Origin: Ypsolopha sequella
Lineage: Eukaryota > Arthropoda > Insecta > Lepidoptera > Ypsolophidae
NCBI GenBank assembly: GCA_934047225.1
Contig: CAKOHE010000025.1
Location: 343,001-407,000 of the forward strand
Direction of reading: 5' to 3'
Length of the DNA stretch: 64,000 bases
The stretch's first letter is position 1, and every line of letters starts with the position of its first letter. Shown here piece after piece: positions 50,744-63,635 of this stretch. The position numbers were made by a program, and so were the translations under genes. The notes under the pieces are model-generated. The model did not search any database, had not been told where the DNA came from, and was given only the letters and a program-made list of their open reading frames with translations.

Positions 50744-51914
50744 AAAAAGGCCGGTTTTTCAAACCGCTCTTAAAGGTGGTAACAGAGGAGGCCTTTTCAT
50801 ACAAACTTTCTAAGTAATATTTAAGAAGACGCAATAAATTCATGAATTTAATTGAGAATATATACAATGTACATTTAACATATTTTTCGCAAATTGTATA
50901 ATTATTGCTTAGATACTCGAATATCAGGTTTTCAAAAATGAAGTCATTTCGTCTGATTTGCGTCGGTGTGCGGCTCACGAACACGGCACTTACAAACACA
51001 AACACAGCAGTCTTGTGTAAACATGAGTGCATTCTGAAATCTAAAGCAACATGATTCCATCTTTGAATGTAATTTTTAATCAAACTTAAATAAGACAATA
51101 AGTTGTAATGAGATAATAATTATTGACCAATACCTAAATAAAGCAAAATGAATGTTTTTCATTCATTTTTTATTAGATTTTATTCATATACTTGTATTAA
51201 TTCCCGAAAATTATTAAATTTTTGAACGATTCTTCATCGTAAGCCGTCTGTCAAACATTGGTAGATTGGTAGATTGGTAGATTGGTAGATTGGTAGATTG
51301 GTAGATTGGTAGATTGGTAGATTGGTAGATTGGTAGATTGGTAGACTGGTAGATTGGTAGATTGGTAGATTGGTAGATTGGTAGATTGGTAGATTGGTAG
51401 ATTGGTAGATTGGTAGATTGGTAGATTGGTAGATTGGTAGATTGGTAGATTGGTAGATTGGTAGATTGGTAGATTGGTAGATTGGTAGATTGGTAGATTG
51501 GTAGATTGGTAGATTGGTAGATTGGTAGATTGGTAGATTGGTAGATTGGTAGATTGGTAGATTGGTAGATTGGTAGATTGGTAGATTGGTAGATTAGTAG
51601 ATTGGTAGATTGGTAGATTGGTAGATTGGTAGATTGGTAGATTGGTAGATTGGTAGATTGGTAGATTGGTAGATTGGTAGATTGGTAGATTAGTAGATTG
51701 GTAGATTGGTAGATTGGTAGATAAGTAGATTGGTAGATTGGTAGATTGGAAGATTGGTAGATTGGTAGATTGGTAGATTGGTAGATTGGTAGATTGGTAG
51801 ATTGGTAGATTGGTAGATTGGTAGATTGGTAGATTGGTAGATTGGTAGATTGGTAGATTGGTAGATTGGTAGATTGGTAGATTGGTAGATTGGTAGGTAG
51901 GTAGGTAGGTAGGT
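50744..51914 (+). repeat. monomer 41: type D
   Basis: Core 50744-51259 has atatatac. Tract 51260-51914 (655 bp) has gactgg, two gattagtag, gataagtag and ggaagatt. Confidence 0.97.
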
Positions 51915-52877
51915 AAAAAGGCCGGTTTTTCAAACCGCTCTTAAAGGTGGTAACAGAGGAGGCCTTTTCATACAAACTTTCTAAGTAATATTTAAGAAGA
52001 CGCAATAAATTCATGAATTTAATTGAGAATATAAACAATGTACATTTAACATATTTTTCGCAAATTGTATAATTATTGCTTAGATACTCGAATATCAGGT
52101 TTTCAAAAATGAAGTCATTTCGTCTGATTTGCGTCGGTGTGCGGCTCACGAACACGGCACTTACAAACACAAACACAGCAGTCTTGTGTAAACATGAGTG
52201 CATTCTGAAATCTAAAGCAACATGATTCCATCTTTGAATGTAATTTTTAATCAAACTTAAATAAGACAATAAGTTGTAATGAGATAATAATTATTGACCA
52301 ATACCTAAATAAAGCAAAATGAATGTTTTTCATTCATTTTTTATTAGATTTTATTCATATACTTGTATTAATTCCCGAAAATTATTAAATTTTTGAACGA
52401 TTCTTCATCGTAAGCCGTCTGTCAAACATTGGTAGATTGGTAGATTGGTAGATTGGTAGATTGGTAGATTGGTAGATTGGTAGATTGGTAGATTGGTAGA
52501 TTGGTAGATTGGTAGATTGGTAGATTGGTAGATTGGTAGATTGGTAGATTGGTAGATTGGTAGATTGGTAGATTGGTAGATTGGTAGATTGGTAGATTGG
52601 TAGATTGGTAGATTGGTAGATTGGTAGATTGGTAGATTGGTAGATTGGTAGATTGGTAGATTGGTAGAGTGGTAGAGTGGTAGATTGGTAGATTGGTATA
52701 TTGGTAGATTGGTAGATTGGTAGATTGGTAGATTGGTAGATTGGTAGATTGGTAGATTGGTAGATTGGTAGATTGGTAGGTAGGTAGGTAGGTAGGTAGG
52801 TTGGTAGGTAGGTAGGTAGATTGGTAGATTGGTAGATTGGTAGATTGGTAGGTAGGTAGGTAGGTAGGTAGGTAGGT
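51915..52877 (+). repeat. monomer 42: E core with recombinant tract
   Basis: Core 51915-52430 is reference-like. Tract 52431-52877 (447 bp) starts as an E tract (gagtgg pair, tatattgg) but ends with the island series that normally closes a type C tract. The next core is type D, as after a C tract. The switch point lies in about 52700-52790. Confidence 0.96.
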
Positions 52878-53864
52878 AAAAAGGCCGGTTTTTCAAACCG
52901 CTCTTAAAGGTGGTAACAGAGGAGGCCTTTTCATACAAACTTTCTAAGTAATATTTAAGAAGACGCAATAAATTCATGAATTTAATTGAGAATATATACA
53001 ATGTACATTTAACATATTTTTCGCAAATTGTATAATTATTGCTTAGATACTCGAATATCAGGTTTTCAAAAATGAAGTCATTTCGTCTGATTTGCGTCGG
53101 TGTGCGGCTCACGAACACGGCACTTACAAACACAAACACAGCAGTCTTGTGTAAACATGAGTGCATTCTGAAATCTAAAGCAACATGATTCCATCTTTGA
53201 ATGTAATTTTTAATCAAACTTAAATAAGACAATAAGTTGTAATGAGATAATAATTATTGACCAATACCTAAATAAAGCAAAATGAATGTTTTTCATTCAT
53301 TTTTTATTAGATTTTATTCATATACTTGTATTAATTCCCGAAAATTATTAAATTTTTGAACGATTCTTCATCGTAAGCCGTCTGTCAAACATTGGTAGAT
53401 TGGTAGATTGGTAGATTGGTAGATTGGTAGATTGGTAGATTGGTAGATTGGTAGATTGGTAGATTGGTAGATTGGTAGATTGGTAGATTGGTAGATTGGT
53501 AGATTGGTAGATTGGTAGATTGGTAGATTGGTAGATTGGTAGATTGGTAGATTGGTAGATTGGTAGATTGGTAGATTGGTAGATTGGTAGATTGGTAGAT
53601 TGGTAGATTGGTAGAGTGGTAGAGTGGTAGATTGGTAGATTGGTATATTGGTAGATTGGTAGATTGGTAGATTGGTAGATTGGTAGATTGGTAGATTGGT
53701 AGATTGGTAGATTGGTAGATTGGTAGATTGGTAGATTGGTAGATTGGTAGATTGGTAGATTGGTAGATTGGTAGATTGGTAGATTGGTAGATTGGTAGAT
53801 TGGTAGATTGGTAGATTGGTAGATTGGTAGATTGGTAGATTGGTAGGTAGGTAGGTAGGTAGGT
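52878..53864 (+). repeat. monomer 43: extra D core with E-type tract
   Basis: Core 52878-53393 has atatatac. Tract 53394-53864 (471 bp) has the gagtgg pair and tatattgg. This monomer makes the surrounding HOR unit a hexamer. Confidence 0.96.
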
Positions 53865-55295
53865 AAAAAGGCCGGTTTTTCAAACCGCTCTTAAAGGTGG
53901 TAACAGAGGAGGCCTTTTCATACAAACTTTCTAAGTAATATTTAAGAAGACGCAATAAATTCATGAATTTAATTGAGAATATAAACAATGTACATTTAAC
54001 ATATTTTTCGCAAATTGTATAATTATTGCTTAGATACTCGAATATCAGGTTTTCAAAAATGAAGTCATTTCGTCTGATTTGCGTCGGTGTGCGGCTCACG
54101 AACACGGCACTTACAAAAACAAACATAGCAGTCTTGTGTAAACATGAGTGCATTCTGAAATCTAAAGCAACATGATTCCATCTTTGAATGTAATTTTTAA
54201 TCAAACTTAAATAAGACAGTAAGTTGTAATGAGATAATAATTATTGACTAATACCTAAATAAAGCAAAATGAATGTTTTTCATTCATTTTTTATTAGATT
54301 TTATTCATATACTTGTATTAATTCCCGAAAATTATTAAATTTTTGAACGATTCTTCATCGTAAGCCGTCTGTCAAACATTGGTAGATAGGTAGATTGGTA
54401 GATTGGTAGATTGTTAGATTGGTAGATTGGTAGATTAGATTGGTAGATTGGTAGATTGGTAGATTGGTAGATTGGTAGATTGGTAGATTAGTAGATTGGT
54501 AGATTGGTAGATTGGTAGATTGGTAGATTGGTAGATTGGTAGATTGGTAGATTGGTAGATTGGTAGATTAGTAGATTGGTAGATTGGTAGATTGGTAGAT
54601 TGTTAGATTGGTAGATTGGTAGATTGGTAGGTAGGTAGGTAGGTAGGTAGGTAGGTAGGTAGGTAGGTAGGTTGGTAGGTAGGTAGGTAGATTGGTAGAT
54701 TGGTAGATTGGTAGATTGGTAGATTGGTAGATTGGTAGATTGGTAGATTGGTAGAGTGGTAGATTGGTAGATTGGTAGATTGGTAGATTGGTAGATTGGT
54801 AGATTGGTAGATTGGTAGATTGGTAGATTGGTAGTTTGGTAGATTGGTAGATTGGTAGATTGGTAGATTGGTAGATTGGTAGATTGGTAGATTGGTAGAT
54901 TGGTAGATTGGTAGACTAGATTGGTAGATTGGTAGATTAGATTGGTAGATTGGTAGATTGGTAGATTAGATTGGTAGATTGGTAGATTGGTAGATTAGTA
55001 GATTGGTAGATTGGTAGATTGGTAGATTGGTAGATTGGTAGATTGGTAGATTGGTAGATTGGTAGATTAGTAGATTGGTAGATTGGTAGATTGGTAGATT
55101 GGTAGATTGGTAGATTGGTAGATTGGTAGATTGGTAGATTGGTAGATTGGTAGATTGGTAGATTGGTAGGTAGGTAGGTAGGTAGGTAGGTAGGTAGGTA
55201 GGTAGGTAGGTTGGTAGGTAGGTAGGTAGATTGGTAGATTGGTAGATTGGTAGATTGGTAGATTGGTAGATTGGTAGATTGGTAGGTAGGTAGGT
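53865..55295 (+). repeat. monomer 44: type A
   Basis: Core 53865-54380 has gacagtaag and gactaata. Tract 54381-55295 (915 bp) matches monomer 38 in length and marker order. Confidence 0.97.
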
Positions 55296-56282
55296 AAAAA
55301 GGCCGGTTTTTCAAACCGCTCTTAAAGGTGGTAACAGAGGAGGCCTTTTCATACAAACTTTCTAAGTAATATTTAAGAAGACGCAATAAATTCATGAATT
55401 TAATTGAGAATATAAACAATGTACATTTAACATATTTTTCGCAAATTGTATAATTATTGCTTAGATACTCGAATATCAGGTTTTCAAAAATGAAGTCATT
55501 TCGTCTGATTTGCGTCGGTGTGCGGCTCACGAACACGGCACTTACAAACACAAACACAGCAGTCTTGTGTAAACATAAGTGCATTCTGAAATCTAAAGCA
55601 ACATGATTCCATTTTTGAATGTAATTTTTATTCAAACTTAAATAAGACAATAAGTTGTAATGAGATAATAATTATTGACCAATACCTAAATAAAGCAAAA
55701 TGAATGTTTTTCATTCATTTTTTATTAGATTTTATTCATATACTAGTATTAATTCCCGAAAATTATTAAATTTTTGAACGATTCTTCATCGTAAGCCGTC
55801 TGTCAAACATTGGTAGATTGGTAGATTGGTAGATTGGTAGATTGGTAGATTGGTAGATTGGTAGATTGGTAGATTGGTAGATTGGTAGATTGGTAGATTG
55901 GTAGATTGGTAGATTGGTAGATTGGTAGATTGGTAGATTGGTAGATTGGTAGATTGGTAGATTGGTAGATAGGTAGATTGGTAGATTGGTAGATTGGTAG
56001 ATTGGTAGATTGGTAGATTGGTAGATTGGTAGACTGGTAGATTGGTAGATTGGTAGATTGGTAGATTGGTAGATTGGTAGATTGGTAGATTGGTAGATTG
56101 GTAGATTGGTAGATTGGTAGATTGGTAGATTGGTAGGTAGGTAGGTAGGTAGGTAGGTAGGTAGGTAGGTAGGTTGGTAGGTAGGTAGGTAGATTGGTAG
56201 ATTGGTAGATTGGTAGATTGGTAGATTGGTAGATTGGTAGATTGGTAGATTGGAAGATTGGTAGGTAGGTAGGTAGGTAGGT
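55296..56282 (+). repeat. monomer 45: type B
   Basis: Core 55296-55811 is type B. Tract 55812-56282 (471 bp) has gatagg, gactgg, an island and ggaagatt. Confidence 0.97.
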
Positions 56283-57564
56283 AAAAAGGCCGGTTTTTCA
56301 AACCGCTCTTAAAGGTGGTAACAGAGGAGGCCTTTTTATACAAACTTTCTAAGTAATATTTAAGAAGACGCAATAAATTCATGAATTTAATTGAGAATAT
56401 AAACAATGTACATTTAACATATTTTTCGCAAATTGTATAATTATTGCTTAGATACTCGAATATCAGGTTTTCAAAAATGAAGTCATTTCTTCTGATTTGC
56501 GTCGGTGTGCGGCTCACGAACACGGCACTTACAAACACAAACACAGCAGTCTTGTGTAAACATGAGTGCATTCTGAAATCTAAAGCAACATGATTCCATT
56601 TTTGAATGTAATTTTTAATCAAACTTAAATAAGACAATAAGTTGTAATGAGATAATAATTATTGACCAATACCTAAATAAAGCAAAATGAATGTTTTTCA
56701 TTCATTTTTTATTAGATTTTATTCATATACTTGTATTAATTCCCGAAAATTATTAAATTTTTGAACGATTCTTCATCGTAAGCCGTCTGTCAAACATTGG
56801 TAGATTGGTAGATTATAGATTGGTAGATTGGTAGATTGGTAGATTGGTAGATTGGTAGATTGGTAGATTGGTAGATTGGTAGATAGGTAGATTGGTAGAT
56901 TGGTAGATTGGTAGATTGGTAGATTGGTAGATTGGTAGATTGGTAGATTGGTAGATTGGTAGATTGGTAGATTGGTAGATTGGTAGATTGGTAGATTGGT
57001 AGATTGGTAGATTGGTAGATTGGTAGATTGGTAGATTGGTAGATTGGTAGATTGGTAGATTGGTAGATTGGTAGATTGGTAGATTGGTAGATTGGTAGAT
57101 TGGTAGATTGGTAGATTGGTAGATTGGTAGATTGGTAGATTGGTAGATTGGTAGATTGGTAGATTGGTAGATTGGTAGATTGGTAGATTGGTAGATTGGT
57201 AGATTGGTAGATTGGTAGATTGGTAGATAAGTAGATTGGTAGATTGGTAGATTGGTAGATTGGTAGATTGGTAGATTGGTAGATTGGTAGATTGGTAGAT
57301 TGGTAGATTGGTAGATTGGTAGATTGGTAGATTGGTAGATTGGTAGGTAGGTAGGTAGGTAGGTAGGTAGGTAGGTAGGTAGGTTGGTAGGTAGGTAGGT
57401 AGATTGGTAGATTGGTAGATTGGTAGATTGGTAGATTGGTAGATTGGTAGATTGGTAGATTGGTAGGTAGGTAGGTAGGTAGGTAGGTTGGTAGGTAGGT
57501 AGGTAGATTGGTAGATTGGTAGATTGGTAGATTGGTAGGTAGGTAGGTAGGTAGGTAGGTAGGT
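56283..57564 (+). repeat. monomer 46: type C
   Basis: Core 56283-56798 has cctttttatac and tttcttct. Tract 56799-57564 (766 bp) matches monomer 40 in length and layout. Confidence 0.97.
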
Positions 57565-58735
57565 AAAAAGGCCGGTTTTTCAAACCGCTCTTAAAGGTGG
57601 TAACAGAGGAGGCCTTTTCATACAAACTTTCTAAGTAATATTTAAGAAGACGCAATAAATTCATGAATTTAATTGAGAATATATACAATGTACATTTAAC
57701 ATATTTTTCGCAAATTGTATAATTATTGCTTAGATACTCGAATATCAGGTTTTCAAAAATGAAGTCATTTCGTCTGATTTGCGTCGGTGTGCGGCTCACG
57801 AACACGGCACTTACAAACACAAACACAGCAGTCTTGTGTAAACATGAGTGCATTCTGAAATCTAAAGCAACATGATTCCATCTTTGAATGTAATTTTTAA
57901 TCAAACTTAAATAAGACAATAAGTTGTAATGAGATAATAATTATTGACCAATACCTAAATAAAGCAAAATGAATGTTTTTCATTCATTTTTTATTAGATT
58001 TTATTCATATACTTGTATTAATTCCCGAAAATTATTAAATTTTTGAACGATTCTTCATCGTAAGCCGTCTGTCAAACATTGGTAGATTGGTAGATTGGTA
58101 GATTGGTAGATTGGTAGATTGGTAGATTGGTAGATTGGTAGATTGGTAGATTGGTAGATTGGTAGACTGGTAGATTGGTAGATTGGTAGATTGGTAGATT
58201 GGTAGATTGGTAGATTGGTAGATTGGTAGATTGGTAGATTGGTAGATTGGTAGATTGGTAGATTGGTAGATTGGTAGATTGGTAGATTGGTAGATTGGTA
58301 GATTGGTAGATTGGTAGATTGGTAGACTGGTAGATTGGTAGATTGGTAGATTGGTAGATTGGTAGATTGGTAGATTGGTAGATTGGTAGATTGGTAGATT
58401 GGTAGATTAGTAGATTGGTAGATTGGTAGATTGGTAGATTGGTAGATTGGTAGATTGGTAGATTGGTAGATTGGTAGATTGGTAGATTGGTAGATTGGTA
58501 GATTAGTAGATTGGTAGATTGGTAGATTGGTAGATAAGTAGATTGGTAGATTGGTAGATTGGAAGATTGGTAGATTGGTAGATTGGTAGATTGGTAGATT
58601 GGTAGATTGGTAGATTGGTAGATTGGTAGATTGGTAGATTGGTAGATTGGTAGATTGGTAGATTGGTAGATTGGTAGATTGGTAGATTGGTAGATTGGTA
58701 GATTGGTAGATTGGTAGGTAGGTAGGTAGGTAGGT
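57565..58735 (+). repeat. monomer 47: type D
   Basis: Core 57565-58080 has atatatac. Tract 58081-58735 (655 bp) has the D signature with a second gactgg near 58325. Confidence 0.97.
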
Positions 58736-59770
58736 AAAAAGGCCGGTTTTTCAAACCGCTCTTAAAGGTGGTAACAGAGGAGGCCTTTTCATACAAACTT
58801 TCTAAGTAATATTTAAGAAGACGCAATAAATTCATGAATTTAATTGAGAATATAAACAATGTACATTTAACATATTTTTCGCAAATTGTATAATTATTGC
58901 TTAGATACTCGAATATCAGGTTTTCAAAAATGAAGTCATTTCGTCTGATTTGCGTCGGTGTGCGGCTCACGAACACGGCACTTACAAACACAAACACAGC
59001 AGTCTTGTGTAAACATGAGTGCATTCTGAAATCTAAAGCAACATGATTCCATCTTTGAATGTAATTTTTAATCAAACTTAAATAAGACAATAAGTTGTAA
59101 TGAGATAATAATTATTGACCAATACCTAAATAAAGCAAAATGAATGTTTTTCATTCATTTTTTATTAGATTTTATTCATATACTTGTATTAATTCCCGAA
59201 AATTATTAAATTTTTGAACGATTCTTCATCGTAAGCCGTCTGTCAAACATTGGTAGATTGGTAGATTGGTAGATTGGTAGATTGGTAGATTGGTAGATTG
59301 GTAGATTGGTAGATTGGTAGATTGGTAGATTGGTAGATTGGTAGATTGGTAGATTGGTAGATTGGTAGATTGGTAGATTGGTAGATTGGTAGATTGGTAG
59401 ATTGGTAGATTGGTAGATTGGTAGATTGGTAGATTGGTAGATTGGTAGATTGGTAGATTGGTAGATTGGTAGATTGGTAGATTGGTAGATTGGTAGAGTG
59501 GTAGAGTGGTAGATTGGTAGATTGGTATATTGGTATATTGGTAGATTGGTAGATTGGTAGATTGGTAGATTGGTAGATTGGTAGATTGGTAGATTGGTAG
59601 ATTGGTAGATTGGTAGATTGGTAGATTGGTAGATTGGTAGATTGGTAGATTGGTAGATTGGTAGATTGGTAGATTGGTAGATTGGTAGATTGGTAGATTG
59701 GTAGATTGGTAGATTGGTAGATTGGTAGATTGGTAGATTGGTAGATTGGTAGGTAGGTAGGTAGGTAGGT
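58736..59770 (+). repeat. monomer 48: type E
   Basis: Core 58736-59251 is reference-like. Tract 59252-59770 (519 bp) has the gagtgg pair and a doubled tatattggtatattgg private to this copy. Confidence 0.97.
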
Positions 59771-61205
59771 AAAAAGGCCGGTCCGCTCTTAAAGGTGGTA
59801 ACAGAGGAGGCCTTTTCATACAAACTTTCTAAGTAATATTTAAGAAGACGCAATAAATTCATGAATTTAATTGAGAATATAAACAATGTACATTTAACAT
59901 ATTTTTCGCAAATTGTATAATTATTGCTTAGATACTCGAATATCAGGTTTTCAAAAATGAAGTCATTTCGTCTGATTTGCGTCGGTGTGCGGCTCACGAA
60001 CACGGCACTTACAAAAACAAACATAGCAGTCTTGTGTAAACATGAGTGCATTCTGAAATCTAAAGCAACATGATTCCATCTTTGAATGTAATTTTTAATC
60101 AAACTTAAATAAGACAGTAAGTTGTAATGAGATAATAATTATTGACTAATACCTAAATAAAGCAAAATGAATGTTTTTCATTCATTTTTTATTAGATTTT
60201 ATTCATATACTTGTATTAATTCCCGAAAATTATTAAATTTTTGAACGATTCTTCATCGTAAGCCGTCTGTCAAACATTGGTAGATAGGTAGATTGGTAGA
60301 TTGGTAGATTGTTAGATTGGTAGATTGGTAGATTAGATTGGTAGATTGGTAGATTGGTAGATTGGTAGATTGGTAGATTGGTAGATTAGTAGATTGGTAG
60401 ATTGGTAGATTGGTAGATTGGTAGATTGGTAGATTGGTAGATTGGTAGATTGGTAGATTGGTAGATTAGTAGATTGGTAGATTGGTAGATTGGTAGATTG
60501 TTAGATTGGTAGATTGGTAGATTGGTAGGTAGGTAGGTAGGTAGGTAGGTAGGTAGGTAGGTAGGTAGGTTGGTAGGTAGGTAGGTAGATTGGTAGATTG
60601 GTAGATTGGTAGATTGGTAGATTGGTAGATTGGTAGATTGGTAGATTGGTAGAGTGGTAGATTGGTAGATTGGTAGATTGGTAGATTGGTAGATTGGTAG
60701 ATTGGTAGATTGGTAGATTGGTAGATTGGTAGTTTGGTAGATTGGTAGATTGGTAGATTGGTAGATTGGTAGATTGGTAGATTGGTAGATTGGTAGATTG
60801 GTAGATTGGTAGATTGGTAGACTAGATTGGTAGATTGGTAGATTAGATTGGTAGATTGGTAGATTGGTAGATTAGATTGGTAGATTGGTAGATTGGTAGA
60901 TTAGTAGATTGGTAGATTGGTAGATTGGTAGATTGGTAGATTGGTAGATTGGTAGATTGGTAGATTGGTAGATTAGTAGATTGGTAGATTGGTAGATTGG
61001 TAGATTGGTAGATTGGTAGATTGGTAGATTGGTAGATTGGTAGATTGGTAGATTGGTAGATTGGTAGATTGGTAGGTAGGTAGGTAGGTAGGTAGGTAGG
61101 TAGGTAGGTAGGTAGGTTGGTAGGTAGGTTGGTAGGTAGGTAGGTAGATTGGTAGATTGGTAGATTGGTAGATTGGTAGGTAGGTAGGTAGGTAGGTAGG
61201 TAGGT
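59771..61205 (+). repeat. monomer 49: A core with 8-bp deletion, recombinant tract
   Basis: Core 59771-60278 is 508 bp. It has the type A variants but lacks ttttcaaa from the inner hairpin near its 5' edge. Tract 60279-61205 (927 bp) begins as a type A tract and ends with the closing islands of a type C tract. The next core is D, so a B and a C monomer are missing. Confidence 0.96.
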
Positions 61206-62192
61206 AAAAAGGCCGGTTTTTCAAACCGCTCTTAAAGGTGGTAACAGAGGAGGCCTTTTCATACAAACTTTCTAAGTAATATTTAAGAAGACGCAATAAA
61301 TTCATGAATTTAATTGAGAATATATACAATGTACATTTAACATATTTTTCGCAAATTGTATAATTATTGCTTAGATACTCGAATATCAGGTTTTCAAAAA
61401 TGAAGTCATTTCGTCTGATTTGCGTCGGTGTGCGGCTCACGAACACGGCACTTACAAACACAAACACAGCAGTCTTGTGTAAACATGAGTGCATTCTGAA
61501 ATCTAAAGCAACATGATTCCATCTTTGAATGTAATTTTTAATCAAACTTAAATAAGACAATAAGTTGTAATGAGATAATAATTATTGACCAATACCTAAA
61601 TAAAGCAAAATGAATGTTTTTCATTCATTTTTTATTAGATTTTATTCATATACTTGTATTAATTCCCGAAAATTATTAAATTTTTGAACGATTCTTCATC
61701 GTAAGCCGTCTGTCAAACATTGGTAGATTGGTAGATTGGTAGATTGGTAGATTGGTAGATTGGTAGATTGGTAGATTGGTAGATTGGTAGATTGGTAGAT
61801 TGGTAGATTGGTAGATTGGTAGATTGGTAGATTGGTAGATTGGTAGATTGGTAGATTGGTAGATTGGTAGATTGGTAGATTGGTAGATTGGTAGATTGGT
61901 AGATTGGTAGATTGGTAGATTGGTAGATTGGTAGATTGGTAGATTGGTAGAGTGGTAGAGTGGTAGATTGGTAGATTGGTATATTGGTAGATTGGTAGAT
62001 TGGTAGATTGGTAGATTGGTAGATTGGTAAATTGGTAGATTGGTAGATTGGTAGATTGGTAGATTGGTAGATTGGTAGATTGGTAGATTGGTAGATTGGT
62101 AGATTGGTAGATTGGTAGATTGGTAGATTGGTAGATTGGTAGATTGGTAGATTGGTAGATTGGTAGATTGGTAGGTAGGTAGGTAGGTAGGT
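61206..62192 (+). repeat. monomer 50: D core with E-type tract
   Basis: Core 61206-61721 has atatatac. Tract 61722-62192 (471 bp) has the gagtgg pair and tatattgg, plus one gtaaatt near 62029. Confidence 0.97.
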
Positions 62193-63635
62193 AAAAAGGC
62201 CGGTTTTTCAAACCGCTCTTAAAGGTGGTAACAGAGGAGGCCTTTTCATACAAACTTTCTAAGTAATATTTAAGAAGACGCAATAAATTCATGAATTTAA
62301 TTGAGAATATAAACAATGTACATTTAACATATTTTTCGCAAATTGTATAATTATTGCTTAGATACTCGAATATCAGGTTTTCAAAAATGAAGTCATTTCG
62401 TCTGATTTGCGTCGGTGTGCGGCTCACGAACACGGCACTTACAAAAACAAACATAGCAGTCTTGTGTAAACATGAGTGCATTCTGAAATCTAAAGCAACA
62501 TGATTCCATCTTTGAATGTAATTTTTAATCAAACTTAAATAAGACAGTAAGTTGTAATGAGATAATAATTATTGACTAATACCTAAATAAAGCAAAATGA
62601 ATGTTTTTCATTCATTTTTTATTAGATTTTATTCATATACTTGTATTAATTCCCGAAAATTATTAAATTTTTGAACGATTCTTCATCGTAAGCCGTCTGT
62701 CAAACATTGGTAGATAGGTAGATTGGTAGATTGGTAGATTGTTAGATTGGTAGATTGGTAGATTAGATTGGTAGATTGGTAGATTGGTAGATTGGTAGAT
62801 TGGTAGATTGGTAGATTAGTAGATTGGTAGATTGGTAGATTGGTAGATTGGTAGATTGGTAGATTGGTAGATTGGTAGATTGGTAGATTGGTAGATTAGT
62901 AGATTGGTAGATTGGTAGATTGGTAGATTGTTAGATTGGTAGATTGGTAGATTGGTAGGTAGGTAGGTAGGTAGGTAGGTAGGTAGGTAGGTAGGTAGGT
63001 TGGTAGGTAGGTAGGTAGATTGGTAGATTGGTAGATTGGTAGATTGGTAGATTGGTAGATTGGTAGATTGGTAGATTGGTAGAGTGGTAGATTGGTAGAT
63101 TGGTAGATTGGTAGATTGGTAGATTGGTAGATTGGTAGATTGGTAGATTGGTAGATTGGTAGTTTGGTAGATTGGTAGATTGGTAGATTGGTAGATTGGT
63201 AGATTGGTAGATTGGTAGATTGGTAGATTGGTAGATTGGTAGATTGGTAGACTAGATTGGTAGATTGGTAGATTAGATTGGTAGATTGGTAGATTGGTAG
63301 ATTAGATTGGTAGATTGGTAGATTGGTAGATTAGTAGATTGGTAGATTGGTAGATTGGTAGATTGGTAGATTGGTAGATTGGTAGATTGGTAGATTGGTA
63401 GATTAGTAGATTGGTAGATTGGTAGATTGGTAGATTGGTAGATTGGTAGATTGGTAGATTGGTAGATTGGTAGATTGGTAGATTGGTAGATTGGTAGATT
63501 GGTAGGTAGGTAGGTAGGTAGGTAGGTAGGTAGGTAGGTAGGTAGGTAGGTTGGTAGGTAGGTAGGTAGATTGGTAGATTGGTAGATTGGTAGATTGGTA
63601 GATTGGTAGATTGGTAGATTGGTAGGTAGGTAGGT
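62193..63635 (+). repeat. monomer 51: type A
   Basis: Core 62193-62708 has gacagtaag and gactaata. Tract 62709-63635 (927 bp) has the type A marker order. Confidence 0.97.

Noticed and set aside
59226..59819. A minus-strand ORF with a different N-terminus beginning in monomer 49
   Set aside because: It is produced by the 8-bp core deletion shifting the frame into the always-open repeat; not a distinct gene.
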